Shown piece by piece: positions 55,021-64,000 of a stretch of DNA of 64,000 nucleotides (the stretch's first letter is position 1; the number at the start of each line of letters is the position of its first letter). The position numbers were made by a program, and so were the translations under genes. The notes under the pieces are model-generated. The model was not told where the DNA came from. It saw nothing but the letters and a program-made list of their open reading frames with translations, and did not search any database. The stretch comes from Macrosoma leucophasiata (Eukaryota > Arthropoda > Insecta > Lepidoptera > Hedylidae), in contig JAWQUS010000022.1 of NCBI GenBank assembly GCA_036365455.1, positions 3,968,001-4,032,000 of the forward strand, written 5' to 3'.

Positions 55021-55593
55021 TAATAATGTCAACCCTTGATTTTTGACGACCCGGTTAGTCCAGCGGTGTGAGACGACCGTTTGATTCGAAGGGTCGTGGG
55101 TTCGATCCCCGCACCGGGACAAATATTTGTATGGCCTACAGATATTTGTTTCGGGTCTGGGTGTTTGTGTATGTGTTGTATGTGTACAACGGCACCCACG
55201 ACACAGGTTTATACCTACTGTGGGGCTGTGAGTGAAAGCGTATTTTATTTATTTATTTTATACGTCCCACTGCTGCCCACTCTTCCCTTCTTAGGAGGAG
55301 GCCTAGAGCTTACTCCACCACGCTGCTCCAATGCGGTTTGGTGGAGATAAGGGTTAGTGGCCAACCCGCTGTCGGATGTTTTCAAACCGCCCATAAGGCC
55401 TCCGACAAGGTTTAACGACTGCTATCTATCGATAGTAACCGGGACCGACGGCTTACCGTGCCCTCCGAAGCACGGAAACTCGCATTTTAATTTGCCGCTA
55501 GGAGTCACCCATCATACACCCGACCGCCCCCGTATCGCTTAACCGAGTAGATCGCTTTCGATCTACACCAGCCGCGGGGCTATGCGCGCTTCA
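55021..55593 (-). mobile_element. 5S rRNA-derived SINE, copy F, split by T1
   Basis: Tail piece TAATAATGTCAACCCTTGAT (55021-55040) and body 55258-55593. Minus strand head GCGCGCATAGCCCCGCGGCT; 5S-like blocks are eroded (GGGGGCGGTC, ATGGGTGAC). Confidence 0.82.
55045..55257 (+). mobile_element. tRNA-derived SINE, family T1, nested
   Basis: GACGACCCGGTTAGTCCAGC to GAAAGCGTATTTTATTTATT; interrupts SINE copy F. Confidence 0.87.
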
Positions 55594-55686
55594 GCATTTA
55601 CTACAACTACTTCAACCATCATCTATAGGTACCTACATAATTATTATAAATCTAAGTCCCTCGCCGCGTGTCTGTAAGTTCGCAAT

Positions 55687-55983
55687 CATAGAGCAACACG
55701 GGCCACCGGCCACGGCAGACTGGGGGGAGTAGTCATAGCGTTTATTACCGATGCAAAAGAGTCTGTCATTTTTTGCGGGGGGAAATGCGTGCGACACACG
55801 CACACCACAAAAATCGTCTATTACTACGAAACTCACACCTTGACTTTAACAAAATACGGAAACAATTTCACGCACACATTTAAACATCTAGGCGACAGGT
55901 ATAGGCCCATTTAGGCTTGTACTCTGACAAAGGGAAAAGCCTGCATATTGCATTTGGCTACTCCCCTCTGGTGTTGCTCTATG
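55687..55983 (-). mobile_element. TIR element Z, copy 2, with 8-bp TSD
   Basis: CATAGAGCAACACGGGCCAC to GGTGTTGCTCTATG. TTCGCAAT flanks exactly (55679-55686, 55984-55991). Interior inverted relative to copy 1 at 28121. Confidence 0.88.
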
Positions 55984-56110
55984 TTCGCAATAAACTCAAA
56001 GACCACCAACTGGTTTTCAGGCGGTTTTCAGCTATAGATTGACTGATTCATAAAGAAGGTGTGTATAATTAATTTGTTGACGTTTTCAAAAAATCAAGTC
56101 GCCTGAGACC

Positions 56111-56720
56111 TTTTTCTTAATGTAATGGAAGTGGCAAACAAGTATGCGGTTCACATTGATGATAAGTGATGTCTGCAGCCTATAGACACTAACACTAAGA
56201 CCAAGGTCAGAATGTAGAGGCGTTTGCTCCTGAGGCCTTATGCGTTATGTAAATTGTGCCGGAAATTACAGGGACGTTCATTACTCCTTGACTGGAACAG
56301 GATAGTGCTGAACACGACCATTAAGCGGCATATACATTAGATTAAACTGCCTCAGTAGCGTAGTGGTAGCAGGCCACTACTATTACGCTGGAGGTCCTGG
56401 GTTCGATTCCCGGATCGGGGACTATCAGAGATAACGGTTTAAAATCCTTTATCTTTTCTTCTATTGGGATTTTTCCATTTTCTGTAGGTTTCTCAGTTAC
56501 CCGGAGTTTGGTAATGTGCCCGGAGATGGAGACAGGTTCGCCACCTGTTACATGGGCCAAAACGTAACCGGCGAGTCGTGGGTGTTTGCATGTATGATTG
56601 AATGCATGCATTTACCTCTGCCTACTCCTTCGGGGATTACAAGCGTGAATTTACGTACATTAGGTAATGCGGTGGTGCCTACGCCCTCGAGCTCCTACAC
56701 TGGAACTCTACCACCAGTAA
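56111..56720 (-). mobile_element. Family M element split by T2
   Basis: Pieces 56111-56340 and 56656-56720, joining at TACATTAG. Confidence 0.82.
56341..56655 (+). mobile_element. tRNA-derived SINE, family T2, with 8-bp TSD
   Basis: ATTAAACTGCCTCAGTAGCG head, box B GGGTTCGATTCCCGG, end GGGGATTACAAGCGTGAATT. TACATTAG at 56333-56340 and 56656-56663 is the target duplication inside family M. Confidence 0.9.
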
Positions 56721-56723
56721 AAG

Positions 56724-56777
56724 TATTCACTTACCATCAATGTGAATGCTTGTTGGCCACTTAATGACATAAAAAAA
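56724..56777 (+). mobile_element. Family M, 3' end piece
   Basis: TATTCACTTACCATCAATGTG...GGCCACTTAATGACATAAAA, in opposite orientation to the piece before it. Confidence 0.7.
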
Positions 56778-56964
56778 GAACTTATCGTACAAAACCGACT
56801 ACAATGAACGTCCGAAACGCCGCAATGATAATTTAGTAAGCCACTGCGGATGGGGGTTCGATTCCCGGTCATTAATCATTGGGGGAACGCAGGGGACCTA
56901 GCGTGAATAGTTGCTCTTAAATTAAGGAGCTTAATGTTCATTGGGTTTACCTGGATTACATTTA

Positions 56965-57090
56965 GTTTTTTTATGTTATGATGGTGGCAAACAAGCATGC
57001 TGTTCACATTGATGTTAAATGATGACTGCAGCCTATAGACACCCACACAAAGATCAGAAGTCAAAATGCAGATGCGTTGACATCCCTATA
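56965..57090 (-). mobile_element. Family M element, 3' half
   Basis: TTTTTTTATGTTATGATGGT to CAGATGCGTTGACATCCCTA; abuts a plus-strand piece head to head. Confidence 0.8.
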
Positions 57091-57282
57091 TGGTAATGTT
57101 CAGCACTATCGTGTTCCGCTCAGGTGGTAATGTACAGCCCTGTAATACCCGGTACAGAGGCATATCACCTTAGACCTCAGGAGTGGTAACGCATCTGCAT
57201 TTTGACCTCTGGTCTTTCTGTGGGTCTCTATAGGCTGCAGTAATCACTTAACATCAATGTGAGCTACAAACTTGTCTGCCAC
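57091..57282 (+). mobile_element. Family M element, 5' truncated
   Basis: TGGTAATGTTCAGCACTATC to ACAAACTTGTCTGCCACG. Forms an inverted pair with 56965-57090. Confidence 0.8.
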
Positions 57283-57629
57283 GTTGGTTGTCAAAACTTA
57301 AAGGTATATATTTATATATTATTTATTATATATATTTTAAAATCTGTTAAAAGCGTCTAAACGCCCCCCCCAACGGCTATTTTGACAGTGATTAAAAATA
57401 ACATATGCGCCATCACGCAAATGTTATGTGATTTGGAAAATCGTATTGCGCTTTTGGGGTGCCTTATATCCCCCACATGGGGTCGAAAATGCCCCGTCAC
57501 TGCTTAATAAATGGATTTCAATGAATTGCATCAGCTAATGATTTTTCTGGCCTCTTGGTTAGTTACACTGATCTCTGTCAGTGGTATCTACCAGTTTTTT
57601 TTTTGTTATAATCTTCAGTTTCATTGTTT
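57283..57629. other. No gene or repeat recognised
   Basis: Has CGCCCCCCCCAACGG and CCCACATGGGGTCGAAAATG; no frame. Confidence 0.45.
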
Positions 57630-57639
57630 ATTTTTATTT

Positions 57640-57828
57640 TAAGACGACAGAAAGCAAGCATGCTACCTATAAAAATTTACACAAAACCGGAGATCAGATG
57701 CGTTTGCCAGTTTCTACCCCTTAGTTGTTTTGCCTCTGTTCTAGTCTAGTTATTACGGAGTCATACTTAACCATGTTTCTGGAACATCATGCTGCTGAAC
57801 ACTTCCATTTGGCGGCAGAGAGATTAGT
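57640..57828 (-). mobile_element. Family M element, old copy
   Basis: GAAAGCAAGCATGCTACCTA to GGCGGCAGAGAGATTAG. Interrupted at ATTAG by the next copy. Confidence 0.68.
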
Positions 57829-58046
57829 TTTTTTTATGTACTGAAAGTGGCAAACAGATGTTAAGTGATGACTGCAGCCTATACATACCCACATAAAACC
57901 AGAGGTCAAAATGTAGATGCGTTACCACTCCTGAGGCCTAAGAAGTTATGCCTGTGCCGGTAATTACAGGACCGTACAATACCACCTGACCGGAACACGA
58001 TAGTGCTGAACACTACCATTTAGCGGTAAGTATATTACGTAATGCG
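57829..58046 (-). mobile_element. Family M element
   Basis: TTTTTTTTATGTACTGAAAG to AGTATATTACGTAATGCGG; the last 40 bp are missing. Confidence 0.82.
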
Positions 58047-58169
58047 GCGTTTACCCGATCCAGATTTCGAAATCAAGCGTAGAAATAGTGACCTGCCCCC
58101 ACTATTCTACCTTCTACCGAGGCAGTTATTGTAACAGTCTCAAATTACAAATAACATGTTTTTGCTACA

Positions 58170-59342
58170 AAGTATGTAATTTCAATTTCAATTTTATTTG
58201 CATAAACATGTTATAGGTCGCGCCACGTAAAAAGAACGCTGGAAGAAAGTAGAAGGGATGTGTTCGCGCATCGGTACACTCGCGCACGAAAGTACTAGCC
58301 CTATTGGTTTATTTTTGATCTAGCTTTCGCTTGCGGTTTCGTGTATTGGTAGGCAGATTGAAAACGCCGCACCTCATACCACCAAATAGATCGATAAATC
58401 GTCTACTGCGCAGCTTGACCGCCAGCGTTCTTTTTACCTGGCGCGACCTATACATGTCATTATGACCAACACATGAACCCTGCAAGGGTATAACAAATTT
58501 TTAATGTCCTTAAATAATAATAATATCTAATACATGTCATTACATATTTATTATGAAATAGATTAATTAAATTATTTTACATTTACATAATATTCACTAA
58601 TTTTATAATAGCATTTGTCAATTAAATAATTATTTAATGTCGTTACAATTATTTTATAATTTTCTATTAGTCGAATGTGGTTGGGTAATGCGTTATACAA
58701 TTTTATGGACATACAATACGGCCCCGATCCAACCAAAGACAAAGTGGCTTTGGGCAGGACCAATTTATTCCTTTGTCTTAGTTGAATACGCGAATTAATA
58801 TTATCAGTTTTACTATACAATTCCATATTTTTCTTCACTAGTTTGCACGATTCTAAAATATACAATGAAATTACAGTTTGGATTTTATATCGGGTGAAAT
58901 ATGGCCTGCAAGTGTCTAATTTGTTTATATTGGCTAGGATTCTGATACATCTTTTTTGGGCGACTAACAGTTTATGTACGTCAGTGCTATTTCCCCACAG
59001 TGGTATTCCATAACGAAGCCATGCATTTTTAATTTGTAAAGAGCATATGTAAATCTAGACAACTTATTTAATATGTATTCAATATGACACTTCCAATTCA
59101 AGTTACTGTCTAAATTAATACCTAGCAATGAGAAATTATTTACGCATTCTAGCTTAGTACTATTTATAGAGAATTGAATATTTAATGGCTTTTTTTCAGT
59201 TTTGAAAGTCATTAATTTAGTTTTTTTTAAGTTTAATGTTAGATTTAGTTCTTTTAGCCAGGAACTTATCTCATTTGTAACATTTTGCAGCTTATTGTTT
59301 ATTTCAGATTCATTTTTTATGGATAGTATTACCGACATATCA
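58170..59342 (-). mobile_element. Non-LTR LINE: RT core end, C-terminus and 3' UTR
   Basis: Minus strand, from high to low coordinates: YIDDMSVILS (the RT catalytic YxDD, 59310-59342), LNLTLNLKKTKLMTF, FSLLGINLDSNLNWKCHIEY, then after a break VAQKRCIRILANINKLDTCR, YILESCKLVKKN, SIKLYNALPNHIR, and stop near 58572. The 3' UTR continues to about 58170 with a TAAAATTGAAATTG-type tail. Two frames and a lost N-terminus mean it is dead. A TIR MITE sits in the UTR (58214). Jockey/CR1-like by order of motifs. Confidence 0.85.
58214..58450. mobile_element. 237-bp TIR MITE with TA target
   Basis: TAGGTCGCGCCACGTAAAAA...GAACGCTGG and its inverse (with CAGG for CG) at the right. TA at 58212-58213 and 58451-58452. 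Inserted in the LINE 3' UTR, so it is younger. Confidence 0.88.
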
Positions 59343-59412
59343 TCTATGTATGTATCTTCACGCCAGGTCCCTAACGGGGTAGGCAGAGAGTGTAGAGCGC
59401 CAGATATCCAAA
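59343..59412 (-). mobile_element. LINE 3' tail fragment
   Basis: GTATGTATCTTCACGCCAGG...GAGTGTAGAGCGCCAGATATCC, as in 15479-15550. It has replaced the upstream part of the LINE RT. Confidence 0.75.
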
Positions 59413-59652
59413 GTAATTCAAACAATTCATCGATTCAAGGCAACTGAACCACTATTATTAATTCAAGCCAGTCACGGTGACGAAACTATAATTTCACGCA
59501 ACAATAGCCAAGTTATCTCAATCAATTGGATGACAAGCATTTGTGGCTGGGGGTCGATTCGACCCCACGTGACATATGCTGCTAACAAGATGTAATTGTT
59601 GGCTTTGGATTACAGATTCGTGGTTTTGGTTGGCGTAACGTTTATCTAGTCA

Positions 59653-59968
59653 TGGCTGACTAGCCTAGTGGTAGCAGCCCACTACCACTACGCTGAGGTC
59701 CTAGGTTCGATTCCCGGGTAGGGGGTTATCAGAGATAGTAGAAAGTCCTTTATCTCTGGTTCTATTAAAATTTTCCGATTTTCTGGCAATTTCCCAGTAC
59801 CAGGAAGTTTGGTAATGTGCCCGGAGATGTCAACAGGCTCGCCACCTGTTACATGGGCCAAAATGTAACCGGCGAATCATGGGTGTTTGCATGTATGCGT
59901 GAATGCATGCATTTACCTCTGCCTACCCCTTCGGGGATTACAGGCGTGAAGTCACGATTTTTTTTACG
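59653..59968 (+). mobile_element. tRNA-derived SINE, family T2
   Basis: GACTAGCCTAGTGGTAGCAG head, box B GGTTCGATTCCCGGG, end CCCCTTCGGGGATTACAGG. Confidence 0.88.
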
Positions 59969-60089
59969 TTTTTTATGGTTGTGGAAAAGTGTATAAAATA
60001 TGATTTCCCTTTAATTTTAGGTCAAGTTTACTTGTGGCGTCGGGAGCTGACAACCCTACTACCCACTTGTGTAAGAGTATTGTTCCTCT

Positions 60090-60436
60090 GAAGCGCGCAT
60101 GGCCCGGCGGCTGGTGTAGATCGTAAGCGATCTACTCGGTTAAGCACTATGGGCGCGGTCGGGTAGTGTGATGGGTGACCACTAGTGGCAAATTAAATGC
60201 GCGTTTCCGTGCTTCGGAGGGCACGTTAACCCGTCGGTCCGGGACCGGGATCGTTAAACCTTGTCGGAGGCCTTATGGGCGGTTTGAAAACATCCGACAC
60301 CGGGTTGGCCACTAGCCCGTATCTCCACCAATCCGCATTGGAGCAGCGTGGTGGATAAGCTCCAGGCCTGCCCCCAAAGAGGGGAGAGACTCGTGCCCAG
60401 CAGTTGGACGTATAATGGGTTGCCATTATTATTAGT
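60090..60436 (+). mobile_element. 5S rRNA-derived SINE, copy G, best copy, 12-bp TSD
   Basis: GAAGCGCGCATGGCCCGGCG head to GGGTTGCCATTATTATTAG. In order it carries GTTAAGCA (60139), GGGCGCGGTC (60151) and ATGGGTGACC (60171), the same order and near the same spacing as the box A, intermediate element and box C of insect 5S rRNA genes. Flanked by TATTGTTCCTCT at 60078-60089 and 60440-60451. Six more full or partial copies lie in the window. Confidence 0.9.
60139..60181 (+). promoter_or_regulatory. 5S-like internal Pol III promoter of the SINE
   Basis: GTTAAGCA, GGGCGCGGTC and GATGGGTGACC match the internal control region of 5S rRNA genes (TFIIIA/TFIIIC binding). Function is inferred from likeness. 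Confidence 0.6.
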
Positions 60437-60617
60437 ATATATTGTTCCTCTAGTGAGCGGTCAAGCAGCCCTGGTGGGGCAGATTGCACCGGTAAATTAT
60501 TAGTAGTAATTAGTCCCACCGAGTGGGGCGAATTCGTATCACAAAATTAAATCAGTCTACTTTACCCCACCAGTGGGACAGCCTGGTTGGTGGGGCAAAG
60601 CTTTTTTATTTTGCAAA

Positions 60618-60803
60618 ACGCTGATGCGTTGCCACCTCTGAGACCTTAGTTGTTATGTCTCTGTGACAGTTATTACGGGGCCATACATTACCATTTTACC
60701 GGAACACGATAGTGTTGAACACTACCATTTGGCGGCAGATGGATTAGGTAATGCGGTGGTGCCTACCCGTGCGAGTTCTGTCACCAGAGCTCTACCACCA
60801 GTA
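60618..60803 (-). mobile_element. Family M element, second subfamily
   Basis: CTGATGCGTTGCCACCTCTG to AGAGCTCTACCACCAGTAC; 3' part missing. Confidence 0.82.
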
Positions 60804-60903
60804 CAATATATGTTGCTGGATACTGTAATGTGTTTTAAATTACTCATTGTTTCCATGTTATCATAGTGGTATACCAGTATGTGGTTCACATCTTATCTTC
60901 TAT

Positions 60904-61163
60904 CTTTATATATAAAAATGCAACCCGTTTTCCTTGGTCACAGCATCATGCGTGAATGGCTGGACCGATTTGGCTAATATTGATTTTGAATGATTTTTGG
61001 AAGTCCAGGGAATGTTTAAAAGGTAAGAAAATATGAAGAAATTGAAGGGAAATAGTAAAAACCACCATTTCATTTTCCCATACAAATAGCCCGTATCTAT
61101 CAAACCTTTGACACATGTCATATTTTCATTCTGAGGCAATACGAAGTTTGTCGGGTCAGCTAG
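60904..61163 (+). mobile_element. Helitron-like element, family H3, tandem unit 1
   Basis: TATATATAAAAATGCAACCC to GTCGGGTCAGCTAG, followed by T. Its first 50 bases differ from the other H3 copies. Confidence 0.75.
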
Positions 61164-61174
61164 TATTTTAAAAA

Positions 61175-61414
61175 AATCAATTGCTGTTCGTTAGTCTCGC
61201 TAAAACTTGAGAACGACTATACCGATTTGGCTAATTTTGGTTTTGAATTATTTTTGGAAGTCCAGGGAAGGTTAAAAAGGTAAGAAAATATAATGAAACT
61301 GAAGGGAAATAGTACAAACCACAATTTCATTTTCCCATACAAATAGTCCGTATCTATCAAACCTTTGACACATTATTAAATTCTGAGGCAATACGAAGTT
61401 TGCCGGGTCAGTTA
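61175..61414 (+). mobile_element. Helitron-like element, family H3, tandem unit 2
   Basis: AAAAAATCAATTGCTGTTCG to GCCGGGTCAGTTAG. The CTAG end has mutated to TTAG. Confidence 0.75.
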
Positions 61415-61429
61415 GTTGATTGATTATAA

Positions 61430-61915
61430 ATGGATACAATACAATACTCTTTATTGTACACACAAATAAAACATATTAAAGAATAAAAACAAGGAAATGG
61501 CACAAATGGCGGCCTTATCGCTGCACAGCGATTTCTTCCAGTCAACCGACATTGTAGTATTAAACAAAAAAAAAACAAAACAACGGGGGTGTACTAAACG
61601 CAAAAAAAAGAATAATCAAAAACAAAAACACAACAACAACAAGACATGAAAAAAAAAAAACAACAACAATAAACACAGAAGGAAGAAAGAAGATAGAGAT
61701 ACTTACATAATATAGTAAGTAAGATACAATTAAATGAAAATAAGGATAACAGGATAGATAGATACAAAAAACAAGAAAGAGAGAAAAATGGAACGATTAA
61801 AGATTCATATAATACTCTTTCACACGAATTTTAAAGGTTTGAACTGTCTGAGCTTGACGCACAGACAAGGGGAGAGCATTCCACAGACGAACAGCTGACA
61901 CGACACTGTATAGTC
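61430..61915 (-). mobile_element. LINE C-terminus and 3' UTR
   Basis: Minus strand: YSVVSAVRLWNALPLSVRQA-QTVQTFKIRVKEYYMNL then stop (about 61795), a long A/C-rich UTR, CCGCCATTTGTGCC and ACAATAAAGAGTATTG with an AATAAA signal. Confidence 0.8.
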
Positions 61916-62240
61916 TACATAAAAACCAGGAATTTTACTACAAAATGTCATGTTTAAGGCCTAAGCTGTAACTACCCGGTGTATCTTACCGAGTTACGCC
62001 TCTCTGCCGGAAATTACACGCCGTATGTAATAAAATTTTGTCTCGTATTTCACGCTCAAAGTTTGCATATAAGTGTAACAACACTGCAGTTTTGTAGATG
62101 TCTGAGCATCAGGAGACACATACCCGTTTCCAGTTTCTCTTCATAGTCACAAAGAAACGTAATTAAATATGAGACAGACTTAAATTTTCCTGGATTTTCA
62201 AAACTTTGCAACGGCAGTCGGTTAAGTGGCATGTTTGTGT
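61916..62240. other. No gene; decayed family M piece
   Basis: 61950-62030 (TTTAAGGCCTAAGCTG, CCTCTCTGCCGGAAATTACA) is a family M remnant on the minus strand. The rest is unassigned. Confidence 0.5.
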
Positions 62241-62242
62241 AA

Positions 62243-63017
62243 AGCTGGGTACTCACATTCGGTATTACTCGATAGTTTTACTCCAAAGCGAGTAAATATT
62301 TTTTTTTTTTTTTTTATGTAAAGGAAGTGGCAAACAAGCATGCAGTTCACATTGATGTTAAGTGATGACTGCAGCCTACAGACACCCACACAAAGACCGA
62401 GGTCAAAATGCAGATGCGTTACCACTCCTGAGGTCTAATATGTTATGCCTCTGTGCCGGAAATTACAGGGCCGTACATTACCACCTGACCGGAACACGAT
62501 AGTGCTAAACACTACCATTTAGCGGCAAGTATATTAGGTAATGCGGTGGTGCCTACGCCCGCGAGCTCCGTCACTGGAGCTCTACCACCAGTATATTAAC
62601 GTGTGGACCGCAAAACTCATAGCTCGAAAGCTCGCATCGAGCCCGCTCGATGGAATTAAATAACAGTAATTTCCTTCGTACCTACTCGAAGCGAGTTATC
62701 GAGCTTGACTCAAGCGTGTGTACGTACGTGGCCGCGAGCGGCGCGAGTCGAGCGTCAGTCCGCCGTTGTTGATCACAAAATTGTATTATAATTGCAAATT
62801 GTACACGTGTTTCACAAACACACACACAAAAAATGGATTTACGAGTTTATTCCAAAGATGTTCTAGAAGTATTTATCAACTTATATAGACAGTGTGGCTC
62901 GAACGCTTCGGTGTATCCTGAACGGGGCGCGTCACTCGATAGATTAATGCTGAATGTGTGGACGAATTCTCATGCCATGGTTTTCGATCGAGTAAAACCG
63001 TATGTGAGTACCCAGCT
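62243..63017. mobile_element. PIF/Harbinger-like TIR element with TAA target
   Basis: AGCTGGGTACTCACATTCGG at left; reversed right end AGCTGGGTACTCACATACGG. TTACTCGAT / ATCGAGTAAA continue the inverted match to about 35 bp. TAA at 62240-62242 and 63018-63020 is a TWA target duplication. A family M SINE is nested at 62298-62592. The G+C-rich part 62700-62770 has repeated CGAGC/GCTCG motifs. It holds the start of the frame described next. Confidence 0.82.
62298..62592 (-). mobile_element. Family M element nested in the PIF-like element
   Basis: Runs from a long T tract and TTTATGTAAAGGAAGTGG to GGAGCTCTACCACCAGTA. Confidence 0.88.
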
Positions 63018-63108
63018 TAAGATTATAGTAAACCGTATGCGTCAGAACCTTTGCGGCCGTGAAATACATAAATTTGTATTTCCACGAAACGCCCTGGCTC
63101 AGAAGTAG
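62833..63108 (+). CDS. 91-codon frame, start resembles a MADF protein
   Basis: MDLRVYSKDVLEVFINLYRQ is like the first helix of MADF/SANT-type DNA-binding proteins (x-VL-x-FI-x-LYR), a class that PIF/Harbinger transposons encode beside their transposase. After about residue 22 the likeness ends. Codons 1-61 lie inside the PIF-like element and the rest reads through its right TIR into flanking DNA to a stop at 63106. The ATG has an AAAAAATGG context. I take it as a leftover of an internally deleted transposon gene rather than a host gene. Confidence in any protein is low. Confidence 0.3.
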   Translation: MDLRVYSKDVLEVFINLYRQCGSNASVYPERGASLDRLMLNVWTNSHAMVFDRVKPYVSTQLKIIVNRMRQNLCGREIHKFVFPRNALAQK

Positions 63109-63244
63109 GCAGAGAGCGCGGTGTTTTATTGCACGTGTTTATTGTTTCTTTGTCCTATGCGTCATATTTCTGAACACTAGCTACGGTCTGTGTTGCTTGG
63201 AATTGTGTTTCTCTACCTAAATTTAAGAATAAGATTTATTTAAT

Positions 63245-63452
63245 GTTAAAACAATTGGTTCGGGCATGTAGAAAGAATGTAGATTGAGCGAATGACTACA
63301 CAAATATACAATGCGAATGATGATGGTTGCAGAGGCCCAGAAAGACCAAGATACTGCCTTGACCAAATAGATCGAGTAGTATCTTAGGGTGTGGTCAAGA
63401 GTCTTAGGAATAGGCGTGCATGTATGAGGAGAATGATGAATGTAGAAGAAGT
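63245..63452 (+). mobile_element. LINE ORF2 C-terminal fragment, plus strand
   Basis: NWFGHVERM-stop-IERMTTQIYNAND...GPERPRYCLDQIDRVV..., VKSLRNRRACMRRMMNVEE. The block WFGHVERM to RRACMRRMM is the same protein end as at 15479 and 31809. At least two stops. Confidence 0.82.
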
Positions 63453-63488
63453 ATTATCTCATTTTTTTTAAAGTGTTTGTTGAGAGTT

Positions 63489-63565
63489 CCTTGGTGCTAG
63501 AGTAACAGTGTCGGAGTTCGAGGGCGTAGGCGCCACCGCATTATTGGATCTATCTGCCGCTTGAA
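63489..63565 (+). mobile_element. Family M, 5' end piece
   Basis: CGGAGTTCGAGGGCGTAGGC, CACCGCATTATTGG, TCTATCTGCCGC. Confidence 0.65.
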
Positions 63566-64000
63566 CCACCTTCTTTGATTGAGGTACAATTTATTCATTT
63601 GCAATTCCAGGATTACTGCTGTAAATTTCATCATTTGAAACACGACAGCAAGCTCTCAGTCTATGTCGTTATTCCATGTGTGAAATGCGACCGTTATTCA
63701 TGATATTTTTTTATTTATATATTTGACGTCATATATTCAGATTTTATGATGGTGGCATAGAATTATTGCCTTCATGCGTAACGTGACCATACGTCCAGTT
63801 ATCATCGGGACAGTCCAGTTTTCCGCCTATGGAAATTGATGTTGACATTGTTTTTCCTGTCAATTTGTACCTCATTTAGAAGCAATAGTGATAATATGAC
63901 ATATATTCTTGCATTAATAGGTGATAAACAGGATAATGATAGTTTATCTTTATTGCTTTTAAAGAAGGCACAAAGTGATATGAAAAATTGACAACAATAA
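63566..64000. other. No gene or repeat seen
   Basis: AT-rich, no frame of note. Confidence 0.45.

Noticed and set aside
59903..60091. Frame ending VYLWRRELTTLLPTCVRVLFL
   Set aside because: Starts inside a T2 SINE and ends at the 5S SINE junction; composite of unrelated repeats.
60022..60503. Exon interrupted by a 5S SINE (SSLLVASGADNPTTHLCKSIV...)
   Set aside because: With the SINE removed about 40 codons are open after a splice-acceptor-like TTTCCCTTTAATTTTAG, but that length is expected by chance fairly often and no domain is recognisable.

Overview
This is a window of eukaryotic, AT-rich, repeat-dense DNA, almost certainly from a moth or butterfly (Lepidoptera). The evidence is the mix of repeats: about 29 copies of a short SINE-like element, tRNA-derived SINEs, Helitron-like elements ending in CTAG inside an A/T target, Jockey- and RTE-like LINE fragments, and a mariner. 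No multi-exon host gene can be supported. One small open frame (40208-40414) is a possible first exon or micro-gene. A second (62833-63108) starts inside a transposon. The species cannot be told from the sequence.

Bases 1-9240 are a satellite array of about 57 head-to-tail monomers of 162-163 bp. The monomers fall into recognisable variants arranged in higher-order order: a six-monomer cassette of about 976 bp occurs three times (928-4670), and longer offsets of about 1790 and 1953 bp also recur. Every monomer carries a 12-bp inverted repeat (CGTTTGTAGTAA / TTACTACAAACG). The array decays over 9241-9540 and abuts a 5'-truncated non-LTR retrotransposon with a zinc knuckle and a restriction-like endonuclease domain (R2/R4 type, 9541-10830).

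11-21 kb contains two 1.86-kb segmental duplicates (14441-16298 and 17225-19083). They flank three copies of a tRNA-like gene, two of which form a long foldback (16606-17220). One duplicate gained a LINE insertion with a 12-bp target duplication after the duplication event. A TIR transposon of about 1.46 kb follows; its 366-bp relative lies at 53 kb.

21-41 kb is a nest of MITEs, SINEs and Helitron-like elements. For several of them the target-site duplication, or a paralogous empty site in the same window, can be read directly: 641 bp at 21624, 75 bp at 25305, 339 bp at 26978, and a LINE tail at 31809.

41-64 kb holds a full-length but broken mariner (42186-43470), more SINEs (including a 5S-rRNA-derived family with seven pieces in the window), LINE C-terminal fragments, hAT- and PIF/Harbinger-like MITEs, and tandem Helitron-like copies. 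The elements do not form a pathway. The biology here is repeat turnover, with autonomous relatives elsewhere presumably mobilising the short elements. The satellite and repeat density fit heterochromatin, possibly a W or other repeat-rich region, but that is inference. All family names are from motif recognition without database searches; boundaries are read by eye and may be off by a few bases, more for old copies.
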